A DNA stretch of 64,000 bases, taken from NCBI GenBank assembly GCA_003526375.1, contig DPDG01000107.1, positions 1 through 64,000 of the forward strand, given 5' to 3'. The position numbers were made by a program, and so were the translations under genes. Origin of the DNA: Lentisphaeria bacterium (GTDB taxonomy: Bacteria; Verrucomicrobiota; Lentisphaeria; Victivallales; UBA1829). Positions 7,707-17,082 of the stretch are shown here, piece by piece (position 1 is the first letter of the stretch; every line of letters begins with the position of its first letter). The notes beneath the pieces are model-generated. The model did no database searches, was not told where the DNA came from, and saw only the letters and a program-made list of their open reading frames with translations.

Positions 7707-10388
7707 ATGATGCTTTCTCGAACAATCTCGGAGTGTTTGTCGAATCGAACCGGCAGTTACCTGATTCCGCTGCTCTGGTATACGGGAGAAAGTGCGGAAC
7801 TGGTCAGAAAAGAGATGGATGCGATCCGTCAGGCGGGGATTTCGGAGTTTATCTTTGAAAACCGCGGCGGCGGCTGGTTCTGTACGGAACCGTGGATGCG
7901 GCTTTTCGAAGAAATTCTGCAATACGCGGCAGAGTGTCGGATGCGCGTCTGGCTGCTGGATGATTCCCATGTGAATACCGGCAGCGCGAACAACTCACTG
8001 AAACGTCCGGAAAATGCGCCGTTCCGCCAGCAATGCCTGCGGATCGAACTGATGGATGTCGTCGGACCGGTCTCCGCCGGAGTCGTGTTCCTGCCGGAGC
8101 ATACCGCTGCCGAAACCATTCTCGCAATAGCTGCCTATCGCCGCGACGAACAGAGCGGCGAATGCACCGGCGACCCTGTCGACCTGAGCGGCAACATCAA
8201 AGACGGTCTCTGCATGCTCGATCTGCCGGAGGGCATCTGGCGCATCTATTTCGTGATGACTGCCGATCCCTCCCGGCAGGGGATGTTCGCCAACTATATC
8301 ACAATGGTTTCGGCAAGTTCCTGCCGGCACTTGATCAATGAAATCCATGAAAAAATCTATGGCCGTTTTTCCGCTTATTTCGGTACGGTTTTTGCCGGAT
8401 TTTTCTCCGATGAACCGGCGTTCGGCAATTGTGACGGCAAATATGGCGATGATTATGCCGGGCACAAGATGGGACAGCTCCGGCGGCTTTATCCATGGAG
8501 CGCCGATGTGGCGCGGCTCCTTGCGGTCAGGTGCCGGATGACCGAAGGCGAACTGATGCTCCGGCTGCCTGCACTGTGGGATGCGGTTTCTCCCGGCGAC
8601 ACTGCCCTCCGGCTTGCCTATATGGATTTGATTACCAGCCTCTGGCGTGAAAATTACAGTTGCCGGCTGGGAGACTGGTGTGAACGGCACGGCGTCGAAT
8701 ACATCGGGCATGTTCTTGAAGACGAAGGCGCGCATATGCGCACCGGCTGGGGATGCGGGCACTTTTTCCGGGCGATGGCGGGGCAGCATATGGCAGGCAT
8801 TGATACCGTACTCGGTCAGACGATTCCGGGGATCACCTCGATGCCCCACGCGCTGAATCAGGGGACCCGGCTCAAGAATACGCTCTTCTATCAGTATACC
8901 ATGCCGAAGCTTGCAGTCTCGCTCGCCCGGCACAATCCGAGAATGCGCGGACGTTCGGTCTGCGAAATTTTCGGCGCCTACGGCTGGAATGCCGGATTGT
9001 CGTTCATGCGCGCGATTCTGAATTTTCACCTTGCTTCCGGCGTGAATCATTATATCCCGCACGCCTATTCAATGTGTCTGCCGGAGGTGTTCCGTGGGGA
9101 CACGGGCAAACGCAGGAGCGGCGGAGGCTTCACACCGCCGGGCTATTGCATGAGTTACCTCGCTCCGACATTTTACGCAGGCGGCTTCAATCCCCAATAC
9201 GGGATTTTCTGCAAACTGATGCGTTATGCCCAGCGAGTCTGTCATCTGCTTGCCGACGGTGAACACCTGACCGATACCGCACTCTATTACAATGCGGAGG
9301 GAGACTGGGTCAATCAGGGTGTCGCCACATCGCTGGACGAGGTCTGCGCGGCACTGACGCGGAGCGGATTCGATTACGATATCCTCCCCGCCGATACGCT
9401 GCTGCATGGCGGCGAAGTGGAAAGTTCCCGTCTGCGGATCGGCAAAGCAAGTTACGGGGCACTGATCGTTCCCGGCTCGACGGTCCTGTCGGAAAAGCTG
9501 TTGAAACGGTTTGAGATTCTGGCGGCGCAAGGTGTTCCCATCCTGTTCGCCGGAGCATTGCCGGAACGGACCGAGGAACCGGATTCCGCAGCAATAGCTT
9601 CCCTGCCCGGCAAACTTCGCGCCGTTCCGGTTCCGGAGCTGGCGGAACGGCTTGGCGTGATCTGCCCAAAACGGTTGCGGATATCTCCGGCGATACCGGA
9701 ACTGCGTTACTTCGGCATACGCTGCGAAGACGGTGCAATCTGTTATCTCTTGTGCAATGAAGGCAGGACGGCTGCCCGGTTTCAGATTGCCGCGACGGAG
9801 AACGCCGTTCTTTACGACCCGTGGAAAAACCGGCTTTTCCGGCTGCCCGCAGGGACGGACGGTATTCGGCTCACTGTAAGACCGCAGGAACTGCTTGTCG
9901 TCGTATTCAACCGGGACGAACCTGAACTGCCGCTTTTCCGTTCCGGGGAAAAAGCGATGCGCAAACTGCCGCTGCATTATCGCATTTCCCTGCGCGAAGC
10001 CGGAAATTCCGGGGCGTTCCGGATCATTCGCGAAAACTCTGGAGCGGTCAACCTTACCGTCGAGGAGAACCTGACCCGTTTCTGCGGAGAAATCCGTTAT
10101 GAAGCCGAATTCGACTGGACCGGCGATTCCGCAGAAATGCTGGTGATCCCCGAATGCGGCGATTGCGCGGAACTCTGGCTGAACGGCAGTTATTGCGGCG
10201 CCGAAATCGGACCGCAGTGCCGTTTTGAGATCGGCGGGAAGCTGAAAACGGGGCGCAATACACTGCTGATCCTGACGGCGGACAATCCTGCCTATGCCGA
10301 CCGGCCGATGGATGGCGGCGGTGTGCCATGCGGCCGGGCGCTTCCTCTGAGCAAACACGGATTCACCGGTGATGTTTTCATTATATAA
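7707..10388 (+). CDS. GH106-like glycosidase (alpha-L-rhamnosidase-related)
   Basis: 893 residues. Start supported by 'taggagg' 8 bp upstream. Residues 15-110 ('LIPLLWYTGESAELVRKEMDAIRQAGISEFIFENRGGG' region) match the start of the barrel of rhamnosidase-like glycosyl hydrolases, followed by 'FAGFFSDEPAFG' with Asp235-Glu236, a common catalytic position in this group. A glutamine-amidotransferase-like fold follows (about 515-640, 'YGALIVPGSTVLSEKLLKRFEILAAQGVPILFAG' region), and the C-terminus is a galactose-binding-like beta sandwich ('ELWLNGSYCGAEIGPQCRFEIGG'). No signal peptide is visible, so the enzyme is probably cytoplasmic and acts on imported oligosaccharides. It lies between the DUF6259-like gene and the GH1 gene in one operon. 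Substrate not certain. Confidence 0.7.
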   Translation: MMLSRTISECLSNRTGSYLIPLLWYTGESAELVRKEMDAIRQAGISEFIFENRGGGWFCTEPWMRLFEEILQYAAECRMRVWLLDDSHVNTGSANNSLKRPENAPFRQQCLRIELMDVVGPVSAGVVFLPEHTAAETILAIAAYRRDEQSGECTGDPVDLSGNIKDGLCMLDLPEGIWRIYFVMTADPSRQGMFANYITMVSASSCRHLINEIHEKIYGRFSAYFGTVFAGFFSDEPAFGNCDGKYGDDYAGHKMGQLRRLYPWSADVARLLAVRCRMTEGELMLRLPALWDAVSPGDTALRLAYMDLITSLWRENYSCRLGDWCERHGVEYIGHVLEDEGAHMRTGWGCGHFFRAMAGQHMAGIDTVLGQTIPGITSMPHALNQGTRLKNTLFYQYTMPKLAVSLARHNPRMRGRSVCEIFGAYGWNAGLSFMRAILNFHLASGVNHYIPHAYSMCLPEVFRGDTGKRRSGGGFTPPGYCMSYLAPTFYAGGFNPQYGIFCKLMRYAQRVCHLLADGEHLTDTALYYNAEGDWVNQGVATSLDEVCAALTRSGFDYDILPADTLLHGGEVESSRLRIGKASYGALIVPGSTVLSEKLLKRFEILAAQGVPILFAGALPERTEEPDSAAIASLPGKLRAVPVPELAERLGVICPKRLRISPAIPELRYFGIRCEDGAICYLLCNEGRTAARFQIAATENAVLYDPWKNRLFRLPAGTDGIRLTVRPQELLVVVFNRDEPELPLFRSGEKAMRKLPLHYRISLREAGNSGAFRIIRENSGAVNLTVEENLTRFCGEIRYEAEFDWTGDSAEMLVIPECGDCAELWLNGSYCGAEIGPQCRFEIGGKLKTGRNTLLILTADNPAYADRPMDGGGVPCGRALPLSKHGFTGDVFII

Positions 10389-10415
10389 CAAGTTTATCTG
10401 CAAAGGACTCATATC

Positions 10416-11711
10416 ATGTACGATGTTTTCAGTCTGCCTGATTTTAATTTCCCGGAAGGATTTCTCTGGGGCAGCGCCACTGCCGGTCATCAGATCGAGG
10501 GCGACAATATTCACAGCGACGCCTGGCATCAGGAACAGAAGGATCAACGGGACGAACCCTCCGGGAAAGCCTGCGACAACTGGCGGCTTTTTCGCGAAGA
10601 TGCGCTTCTGGTCGCTTCACTGGGGCATCAGGCTTACCGTTACTCCATTGAATGGAGCCGTGTGGAACCGGAGGAAGGGCGTTTCGATCAACCGGCGCTT
10701 GATCATTACAAAGAGATGAGCGAGCTGTTCAGGCAGCTCGGCATCAAAACGTTCGTTACGCTGAACCACTTTACCGTGCCGCAATGGTTCGCAGCAAAAG
10801 GCGGCTTCTGGAAACGGGAGAATCTTCCGTATTTTCTGCGGTATGCGGAAAGAGTCGTGAAAACATTGGCGGGACTGGTTGACTTTTATCTGGTGATCAA
10901 TGAATCCACCCATACCAGAATCGACACGCGACTGGGCTTCAACCATTTGGTTGCCCATGCCAGAACCTACCGGTTGATCAAATCGCTGTGTAATGTGCCG
11001 GTCAGTTCGGCGCATATGGCGACACAGACCTTCCCATACCGCTATTATGACGAGCTGGACCGGGTCATGGCGGCATACCGGGATTTCCAGTACAACGGCT
11101 GCTTCCTGCACGCGATCGCCACCGGCGAACTGATTTCACCGTTCGGCGAAGCGGAGGAGTGTCCGGAGCTCAAGGGCGCGGCGGACTATTGGGCGGTCAA
11201 TCTTTATACCAGGGAACTTATCGACTCCCGCCGGAAAGAGCTGTCCGCTCCCCGTTTCCCGCATAAGAAACTGCGGATGATCGACAAGGATTTCTATCTG
11301 GAGGAGATGTACCCCGAAGGCATGACCGCCATGCTGGAACGTTTCCGCGATAAGCCGGTTTACATTACGGAGAACGGTTGCAGTTGCAATGACGACCGCT
11401 TCCGCATCGTTTACCTGGCGCTTTATCTTTCTGCGGTGCATGACGCGGTCCGGCGGGGCATGGATGTGCGCGGTTATCTTTACTGGTCTCTGATGGATAA
11501 CTATGAATGGAGCTCCTTTCTGCCCCGCTTCGGTCTCGTGGATGTGGACTTCAAGACTTTTGAACGGACTCCGAAGCCGAGTGCCGCGTTTTATCGGGAA
11601 ATCATTGAAAACAACGGCTTTTCGCAGCAAATACTGAGAAAATACCTGCATGAGCTGCCGATGCTGGAGGCAATCCGGTTCCGACCGGAGGTTTTCTCAA
11701 AGCGATGTTGA
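10416..11711 (+). CDS. Glycoside hydrolase family 1 (beta-glucosidase-type)
   Basis: 431 residues, slightly short for GH1 (usually 440-480). The N-terminal family signature is clear: 'FPEGFLWGSATAGHQIEGDN'. The acid/base motif is N-E-S-T (Glu163) instead of the usual N-E-P, and the nucleophile motif is 'YITENG' (Glu319). 'LNHFTVPQWFAAKGGF' and 'GYLYWSLMDNYEWSSFLPRFGLVDVDF' are the other family landmarks. No signal peptide, so cytoplasmic. The ATG at 10416 follows 'aaaggac'. It is the last gene of the 3359-11711 operon and probably hydrolyses beta-linked di- or oligosaccharides released by the upstream enzymes. Aglycone and sugar specificity cannot be read. Confidence 0.9.
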   Translation: MYDVFSLPDFNFPEGFLWGSATAGHQIEGDNIHSDAWHQEQKDQRDEPSGKACDNWRLFREDALLVASLGHQAYRYSIEWSRVEPEEGRFDQPALDHYKEMSELFRQLGIKTFVTLNHFTVPQWFAAKGGFWKRENLPYFLRYAERVVKTLAGLVDFYLVINESTHTRIDTRLGFNHLVAHARTYRLIKSLCNVPVSSAHMATQTFPYRYYDELDRVMAAYRDFQYNGCFLHAIATGELISPFGEAEECPELKGAADYWAVNLYTRELIDSRRKELSAPRFPHKKLRMIDKDFYLEEMYPEGMTAMLERFRDKPVYITENGCSCNDDRFRIVYLALYLSAVHDAVRRGMDVRGYLYWSLMDNYEWSSFLPRFGLVDVDFKTFERTPKPSAAFYREIIENNGFSQQILRKYLHELPMLEAIRFRPEVFSKRC

Positions 11712-11937
11712 ATCAATGTGAGGAAGCGGGAAGACGCGGCGGACGCAGAATGTAAGGGAGAATGTTGCCTTGCACGGCACACATTCCATTTATCCGGTTA
11801 ATTGATCGAATAAGACAGGGGGCGGAACATCAATTCTCCGGATGCCTTCATCAATCTTGCAATACATACTTGAAAAATCGCATATTGTGAATACATTTAT
11901 CCCTGATTGAGAAACCAACGACAGAGGAGGATTTATT

Positions 11938-12492
11938 ATGACGATTGTAAAAAAATACGGGAAGATGTTTCTTGTTTCCGCAGCACTTCTGACGGCTTTT
12001 GGGTTTTGCGCCGGGTGCAGCAGTATGGTCGATGGCGATACGGTCAAGGTGGCGGCGGTCAATGCAAAGGCGTCGGGGCTGGTTATCCCGGGGCCTCAGG
12101 TATGGGTTGTCGCAGATGAGGCCGTGGCGGATGATGTGCTTTCGGAACAGTGCAGAAAGTATGTTGCCAATGCGGTCCGGCATCTGGGGCTGAAAGAGGC
12201 ACCCGCCGCGGATCAGGCGGATCTGATTGTGCTTTATTCCTATAAAGAGGAGAAGCCGGACGGAAAGAAAACCAGGACCTCTGTCACATTGAATGCGACT
12301 CAGGCGAAGACACGGAATCAGGTCTGGCAGGGGGAGGCATTCTGTATTTCAAAGCAGCCGAACCTGCCGCAGTATCTTCCGTCTCTGGTGGCAGCCACGG
12401 CTATGTTTCTCAATAAGAATGTGAATGACGAGATCGTTCTGGAGAAGTATCCGAACATGATGAAATCCGTTGCCGGAAACGATGCAGAATGA
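11938..12492 (+). CDS. Lipoprotein, DUF4136-like
   Basis: 184 residues. The signal sequence ends in a lipobox (L-T-A-F-G-F-C-A-G-C region), so the mature protein would be lipid-anchored at the Cys of 'AGC|SSM'. The start follows a strong site (gaggagg). The rest ('ADQADLIVLYSYKEE', 'NQVWQGEAFCI', 'LPSLVAATAMFL') resembles DUF4136-type envelope lipoproteins, at modest confidence. Its stop overlaps the start of the next gene by 4 bp (ATGA), so it is translationally coupled to the FabG/oxidoreductase/ketosynthase genes and probably acts with their lipid-like product in the envelope. Confidence 0.65.
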   Translation: MTIVKKYGKMFLVSAALLTAFGFCAGCSSMVDGDTVKVAAVNAKASGLVIPGPQVWVVADEAVADDVLSEQCRKYVANAVRHLGLKEAPAADQADLIVLYSYKEEKPDGKKTRTSVTLNATQAKTRNQVWQGEAFCISKQPNLPQYLPSLVAATAMFLNKNVNDEIVLEKYPNMMKSVAGNDAE

Positions 12493-13211
12493 CGAAAACG
12501 GCTTTCATTACGGGCGCCAGCCGGGGGATCGGCAAAGCGGCGGCGCTGCGTCTGGCAAAGGACGGCTTCGATATCATCGGCGCCTGCCGGAGTTCTCTTG
12601 AAGCTCTTGATGAGACACGGAAAGGTGTCGAGGCATACGGGCGTTCCTTCAAAGGAGCTGTATTTGATGTCGCCGACCGTGTTCAGGCTTCAAAATGGAT
12701 GGCGGAACTGTTCGGGGATTCCGCGCCGGACGTGGTGGTATACAATGCGGGAATTGCGCGTGACAATATGTTCGTCTTCATGTCTCCGGAAGAATGGGAC
12801 AGTGTGATTCATACCAATCTTGGCGGGTTCTATCATACGGTTCAGCCGCTCCTGTTCGGAATGATCGCGCGCCGGAGCGGGCGCATCATCGTCATTACGA
12901 GTGCCTCGGGACAGAGCGGGCAGGCGGGACAGGTCAATTATGCGGCGTCCAAGGCGGCGCTCGCCGCGGCGGTCAAATCGCTGGCGCGTGAGGTCGGGCG
13001 CAAGGGTATTCTTGTGAATGCGGTTTCACCGGGCGTGATTGAGACGGATATGACTGCGGAGCTTCCGAAAGAGCAGATTCTTCCGATGATTCCGCTGAAA
13101 CGGTTCGGGACGCCGGAGGAAGTCGCGGGCGTCATCAGTTTTCTCTGTTCGCCGGACAGCACGTATCTTCACGGACAGGTGATCGCGGTCAACGGCGGGC
13201 TTCTGACATGA
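12489..13211 (+). CDS. 3-oxoacyl-ACP reductase-like short-chain dehydrogenase (FabG family)
   Basis: 240 residues, the usual FabG length. The Rossmann motif T-G-A-S-R-G-I-G opens the protein, 'VVYNAGIARDN' carries the NAG motif, and the catalytic triad is Ser138, Tyr151 and Lys155 (Y-A-A-S-K). The C-terminus 'GQVIAVNGGLLT' is typical. It would reduce a beta-ketoacyl-ACP with NADPH. The overlap with both neighbours by 4 bp (ATGA) and the absence of other fatty-acid genes indicate a paralogue serving a dedicated pathway, not housekeeping fatty-acid synthesis. Confidence 0.88.
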   Translation: MTKTAFITGASRGIGKAAALRLAKDGFDIIGACRSSLEALDETRKGVEAYGRSFKGAVFDVADRVQASKWMAELFGDSAPDVVVYNAGIARDNMFVFMSPEEWDSVIHTNLGGFYHTVQPLLFGMIARRSGRIIVITSASGQSGQAGQVNYAASKAALAAAVKSLAREVGRKGILVNAVSPGVIETDMTAELPKEQILPMIPLKRFGTPEEVAGVISFLCSPDSTYLHGQVIAVNGGLLT

Positions 13212-14683
13212 AACTGCAGTATGACGATCTTGTGGTGGGAAGCGGTGTCAGCGGCATGACGGTCTCCCTGCTGCTTGCCGGAACCGGGCGCAGGGTTCTG
13301 CTTCTTGAAAAAAGCAATGCCGTCGGCGGCAGTATGCAGCGGTTCCGCCGGAACTCGGTTCCTTTTGACACGGGATTCCATTTCACCACGAATTTTACCG
13401 GATGCATGGGAGACATGATCCGTATGCTGGGGCTTGAACATGAGCTCGAATGCGTTCCCATCGGCACGAATGTCATCATCGGCTGCAGGAGACTGCGGAT
13501 TCCGCGCGGACGCGACCGTGCATGTGCTTATCTTTGCGGAGAGTTTCCCGGAGAAAAGGAAAAAATCCGCCGTTATTTCGAGACGGAGAAAAGAATTTAC
13601 GACAATACCGCTCTGTTCGATCTGCGTACCCCCGGCGGATTTACGGCGGCGCAGTTTCTCGACGAGGATTTCATCTCTCTGGCGGATTATCTGGATTCGC
13701 TCGGCGTATCGGGGGAACTGCGGGCTATTCTGGCGAGTTTCGCCACCTGCCACGGAACTCCGCCTTCGGAGATTTCTCTTGCGGACCATTGCCGTGTCAG
13801 CTACGGACTGCTTGACGATCTGGTTCGCGTCAAAGGCGGAGGCGGGGCTTTTGTCGAGGCATTTCTGCGAAAGGCGCGGGAGCTTGGAATCACGATTTTG
13901 ACTGGAACCACAATGGAGGCGTGTCTTGAGCTGGAAAAGAAACGCTGTCACAAGGTGTTGCTCACCGACGGTTCCGAGGTGTCGTTCGAGAATTGTTTCA
14001 TGACGATTCATCCGCACGGCATCGCAAAAATTCTGCCGCAGTCCGTGCAGTCCGAAGATTTCAGGAAGCGCATCGGGGAGTTCGGGGAAACCTGCGGATT
14101 TTTTACGGTATTCTGCACTCTTGACCCGCCGGTTCCGGAGTTTCACCAGGAACTCTCCTCCTGCTTTTCGACGCCGGATGTTGAAATGATCCTTTCCGGC
14201 AGGCACCCGGAAGCGACTGCGACCGCCGTCATGCTGACATGGGAAACGGCATCCGGGGGCGAACAGCGCCAGACTTTGACTGCGTTCGAGACCGTATTTC
14301 CGGAAGAAACGCGCGAGTGGGAAAACACGGTTCACCGGACCCGTCCGCCGTCCTATCTTGCCTACAAGCAGGCGAAAGCGCAGGGAATCATGAAGAAAGT
14401 TCTGCAGGTTTACCCTCAGTTTGAGGGACATCTGAAGCTGGCGGAGACGGCTTCCATGCTGACTTACCGCGACTATCTTTCCCCGTTCGGTTCCGCATAC
14501 GGAATCCGCCAGAGGATGGAACAGCACAATCTGTTCGGCAGGCTTCCCATACGCAATTTTTATGTGCTCGGGCAGAGTGCGCTTCTGCCGGGGGCGATGG
14601 GCGCGATGCTTTCGGCGTTCGTCATCTGGCGCAAACTCATCGGAGAGGAGATTTACAGGAAAATGCCGGGGTTGAATTCATGA
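13208..14683 (+). CDS. FAD-dependent oxidoreductase, phytoene desaturase/CrtI-like
   Basis: 491 residues. The N-terminal dinucleotide-binding motif 'DDLVVGSGVSGMTVSLLLAGTG' is followed by 'LLLEKSNAVGGSMQRF' and 'FDTGFHFTTNF', the arrangement of carotenoid desaturases and isomerases. 'GGAFVEAFLRKARELGITI' and the C-terminal 'FYVLGQSALLPGAMGAMLSAFVIW' (second FAD contact) also fit the family. It is embedded by 4-bp overlaps between a FabG and a ketoacyl-ACP synthase. No phytoene synthase is nearby, so its substrate is more likely an acyl or polyene chain than a carotenoid. That is inference from context. Confidence 0.8.
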   Translation: MKLQYDDLVVGSGVSGMTVSLLLAGTGRRVLLLEKSNAVGGSMQRFRRNSVPFDTGFHFTTNFTGCMGDMIRMLGLEHELECVPIGTNVIIGCRRLRIPRGRDRACAYLCGEFPGEKEKIRRYFETEKRIYDNTALFDLRTPGGFTAAQFLDEDFISLADYLDSLGVSGELRAILASFATCHGTPPSEISLADHCRVSYGLLDDLVRVKGGGGAFVEAFLRKARELGITILTGTTMEACLELEKKRCHKVLLTDGSEVSFENCFMTIHPHGIAKILPQSVQSEDFRKRIGEFGETCGFFTVFCTLDPPVPEFHQELSSCFSTPDVEMILSGRHPEATATAVMLTWETASGGEQRQTLTAFETVFPEETREWENTVHRTRPPSYLAYKQAKAQGIMKKVLQVYPQFEGHLKLAETASMLTYRDYLSPFGSAYGIRQRMEQHNLFGRLPIRNFYVLGQSALLPGAMGAMLSAFVIWRKLIGEEIYRKMPGLNS

Positions 14684-15921
14684 ATGGGAGACGGGTCGTC
14701 ATTACGGGGACAGGCGTTGTGTCGGCGCTCGGCATGTCGCGTGCGGAACTGTTTGAGAATCTTTTGAACGGCAGGTCTGCAATCCGGCGCATGGAGGAGT
14801 GGGGACTGAATCTCAACGGCGGATTTTCTCCCGGAGCTCCGGTTGTGCTCGGCGATGCCGCGAAAAAGAAAATTCCCCGCCTGTTCCGGCGTTCCATGGG
14901 TGACTTGAGCATCTTCGCCTCTCTTGCGGCGATGCAGGCGCTTGAGGAGTCGGGGCTTGAACCTGAAGCTGTTTCCGGCGGCAGATGTGGCTGTGTGATC
15001 GGTTCCACGATGGGCAGTTCCAAAAGCATTGCGGAGGCGTTCCGCATGATTCTCCTGGAACACGGAATGGCGGATATGCCCGCCGCCCAGTTTTTCAAAT
15101 GCGCTTCGCATACGGCGTCTTTCAATGTGGCGAATCTGCTGAACATTACGGGGTGCGTCCAGTCCGCGTCCGCGGCGTGCGCTTCAGGGCTTCAGGCGGT
15201 CGGAACGGCGCGCTGCCTGATCGCATACGGTGCGCAGGATATCATGATCTGCGGTGGTGCGGATGAGCTTTCGCAGGAGGTGACGGGCTCCTTCGACCTG
15301 CTTTATGCGGGAGCGTCGGAATATGAAAATGCCCCGGAATGTTCTTCCCGTCCGTTCGATGCGCGGAGAACAGGACTGGTCTGCGGCGAAGGTGCCGGAA
15401 TCCTCGTTCTGGAGGAGTATGAACATGCAAGGAAGCGCGGCGCGGAAATCTTTGCGGAGATCGCCGGTTATGCCACGTGCGGATGCGGTTCGCAGATCAG
15501 CCAGTCCGATGCGTCTTCGATCCGGCGCTGTCTGGCGCTCGCCTACCGTGATGCGGGAATCGCGGCAGATTCAACGGATTACATCAGCGCCCATGCGACT
15601 GCGACGGTGCAGGGCGATGCGGAGGAGGCAAAAGCTCTCCGGGATTTTTTCGGAGCGGATGCGGTTCCGGCAAGCAGTCTCAAGGGGCATCTGGGGCATA
15701 CGCTCGGCGCTTCGGGCGTGATCGAAACCATTGCCGCGCTGGAAATGATGAATCGCGGTATTCTGCTGCCGACCTTGAATCTGGAATCTGTTGCGGAGGA
15801 GTGTTCCGGGGTGGATCATGTCAGAACCCCGCGGGAACATAAAGTTGATGTTTTCCTGAAAAATTCTTTTGCTTTCGGCGGAATCAATGCCGCGTTGATC
15901 TGTGTTGCAAATGAGCAATGA
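14680..15921 (+). CDS. Beta-ketoacyl-ACP synthase (FabF-like, KAS II type)
   Basis: 413 residues, normal length. The start 'RRVVITGTGVVSALG' is classical. The catalytic triad is complete: Cys167 in 'SAACASGLQ', His305 in 'SAHATATVQGDAEEA', and His340 in 'LKGHLGHTLGASG' with Lys335. The C-terminus 'KNSFAFGGINAALI' is typical. It condenses malonyl-ACP with an acyl-ACP. It is the last gene of the 11938-15921 operon, overlapping the oxidoreductase by 4 bp. No acyl carrier protein, dehydratase or thioesterase is present locally, so the pathway would need partners elsewhere. Confidence 0.9.
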   Translation: MNGRRVVITGTGVVSALGMSRAELFENLLNGRSAIRRMEEWGLNLNGGFSPGAPVVLGDAAKKKIPRLFRRSMGDLSIFASLAAMQALEESGLEPEAVSGGRCGCVIGSTMGSSKSIAEAFRMILLEHGMADMPAAQFFKCASHTASFNVANLLNITGCVQSASAACASGLQAVGTARCLIAYGAQDIMICGGADELSQEVTGSFDLLYAGASEYENAPECSSRPFDARRTGLVCGEGAGILVLEEYEHARKRGAEIFAEIAGYATCGCGSQISQSDASSIRRCLALAYRDAGIAADSTDYISAHATATVQGDAEEAKALRDFFGADAVPASSLKGHLGHTLGASGVIETIAALEMMNRGILLPTLNLESVAEECSGVDHVRTPREHKVDVFLKNSFAFGGINAALICVANEQ

Positions 15922-16046
15922 GCAATAAAGAATTCCCGGTCTGATCTCTGTCTTATTTGCCCTGTTTGCTTTCTGTCCACCGCGAAACGATTTTCTCACA
16001 ATGTTATTTTTTCACAAGTTTTTTTTGCTTTTTTGAAAATCTCCCC

Positions 16047-16087
16047 TTGCGCTTTCGCTTTTTCTGATTATAATTAACATAGGTTAA
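16047..16087 (+). promoter_or_regulatory. Candidate promoter and operator of the LacI-type gene
   Basis: TTGCGC (16047-16052), a 16-bp spacer and TATAAT (16069-16074). The inverted repeat TTAAC-ATAG-GTTAA (16074-16087) lies immediately downstream, where a bound repressor would block initiation. LacI proteins bind short palindromes, so autoregulation is a reasonable inference. Confidence 0.45.
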
Positions 16088-16108
16088 CGGAAAAAGGGGT
16101 TTTGTCTT

Positions 16109-17080
16109 ATGATCAGTATGAAAGAGATTGCGGCGGAAGCCGGAGTAAGCCGGACAACGGTTTCTTTTGTACTGAACGGACGGCATGAGCGGGATCTGAA
16201 AATTTCAACGGAAGTCGTGGAAAAGGTAAAGCGGACCGCCGAGAAACTGGGATATGTCCGCAATGAGCTTGTGCAGTCGCTTGTCAAGGGCAAAAGCAAA
16301 GTCATTGCCATCATTGCACATTTCTCCGACTTTATGATGCCGATCATCCGAGGCTATTCCGAAACCGCGGCGAAGTACGGTTACTCCATCAGTCTGATCT
16401 CCCTGAATGAAAACTGCACGCTGAATCAGGCGCTTATGACCGCGGTGGAATACCGTGTAAGCGGGATCGCGGTCATGACGTTGGAACCGGAGGAAAAAGC
16501 GCAGGTGAATCCCGGTTTCTTTCAATACGGGATACCCGTCTCCGGTCTGGATGCCAATGGGAAAAGCTCTTTTGATCAGGAAGGTTCCGCGGAGGTTGCC
16601 GTAAACTATCTGGTTTCGCTCGGGCACAGGAAGATTATCTGCCTGGGACAGCAATCGGTGGTTGCCGGACAGCGCATTCAGGGGTATTTGAATATTATGG
16701 AGAAAAACGGGCTGCCGCCCTGTATTTTAGAGGACGACAGCTCTCATCTCAGTGTGCATGAGGCGGTGGTGGAGGCGAATCCCGATGCGGTTTTCTGTGT
16801 GAACGACCCTCTTGCATTGAGTCTGCTTCAGTATCTTTATCACCGAAGGATTTTTGTTCCCGATGCATTTTCCGTGGTCGGATTCGGTAATCTGGGAGCG
16901 GAACTGGCTTCACCGTCCCTGACGACGATCAGAGAACCTTATTACGAGACAGGTTGCCGGGGATTTGAGAATCTTTATTCCATTATCAGGGACGGACGGA
17001 AATCTCTGCCGAAGAAACGTTTGGTCGGAGAATTGATCATAAGAGAATCGACGGCAAAAAACAATAAATATGGAGGATAG
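16109..17080 (+). CDS. LacI-family transcriptional regulator
   Basis: 323 residues. Start at 16109 chosen for the 'aaaaagggg' site 8-13 bp upstream. The N-terminal helix-turn-helix 'MKEIAAEAGVSRTTVSFVLNG' with hinge 'AEKLGYVRNELVQSLVKGKS' is classical LacI, followed by a periplasmic-binding-protein-like sugar sensor ('VIAIIAHFSDFMMPIIRGYSETAAKYGYS' region, 'NPDAVFCVNDPLALSLLQYL', 'VVGFGNLGAELASPSLTTI'). It lies 2 bp upstream of the pseudopilin gene in the same orientation and probably controls the 17083-21674 run. The ligand is unknown. Confidence 0.92.
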   Translation: MISMKEIAAEAGVSRTTVSFVLNGRHERDLKISTEVVEKVKRTAEKLGYVRNELVQSLVKGKSKVIAIIAHFSDFMMPIIRGYSETAAKYGYSISLISLNENCTLNQALMTAVEYRVSGIAVMTLEPEEKAQVNPGFFQYGIPVSGLDANGKSSFDQEGSAEVAVNYLVSLGHRKIICLGQQSVVAGQRIQGYLNIMEKNGLPPCILEDDSSHLSVHEAVVEANPDAVFCVNDPLALSLLQYLYHRRIFVPDAFSVVGFGNLGAELASPSLTTIREPYYETGCRGFENLYSIIRDGRKSLPKKRLVGELIIRESTAKNNKYGG

Positions 17081-17082
17081 AT

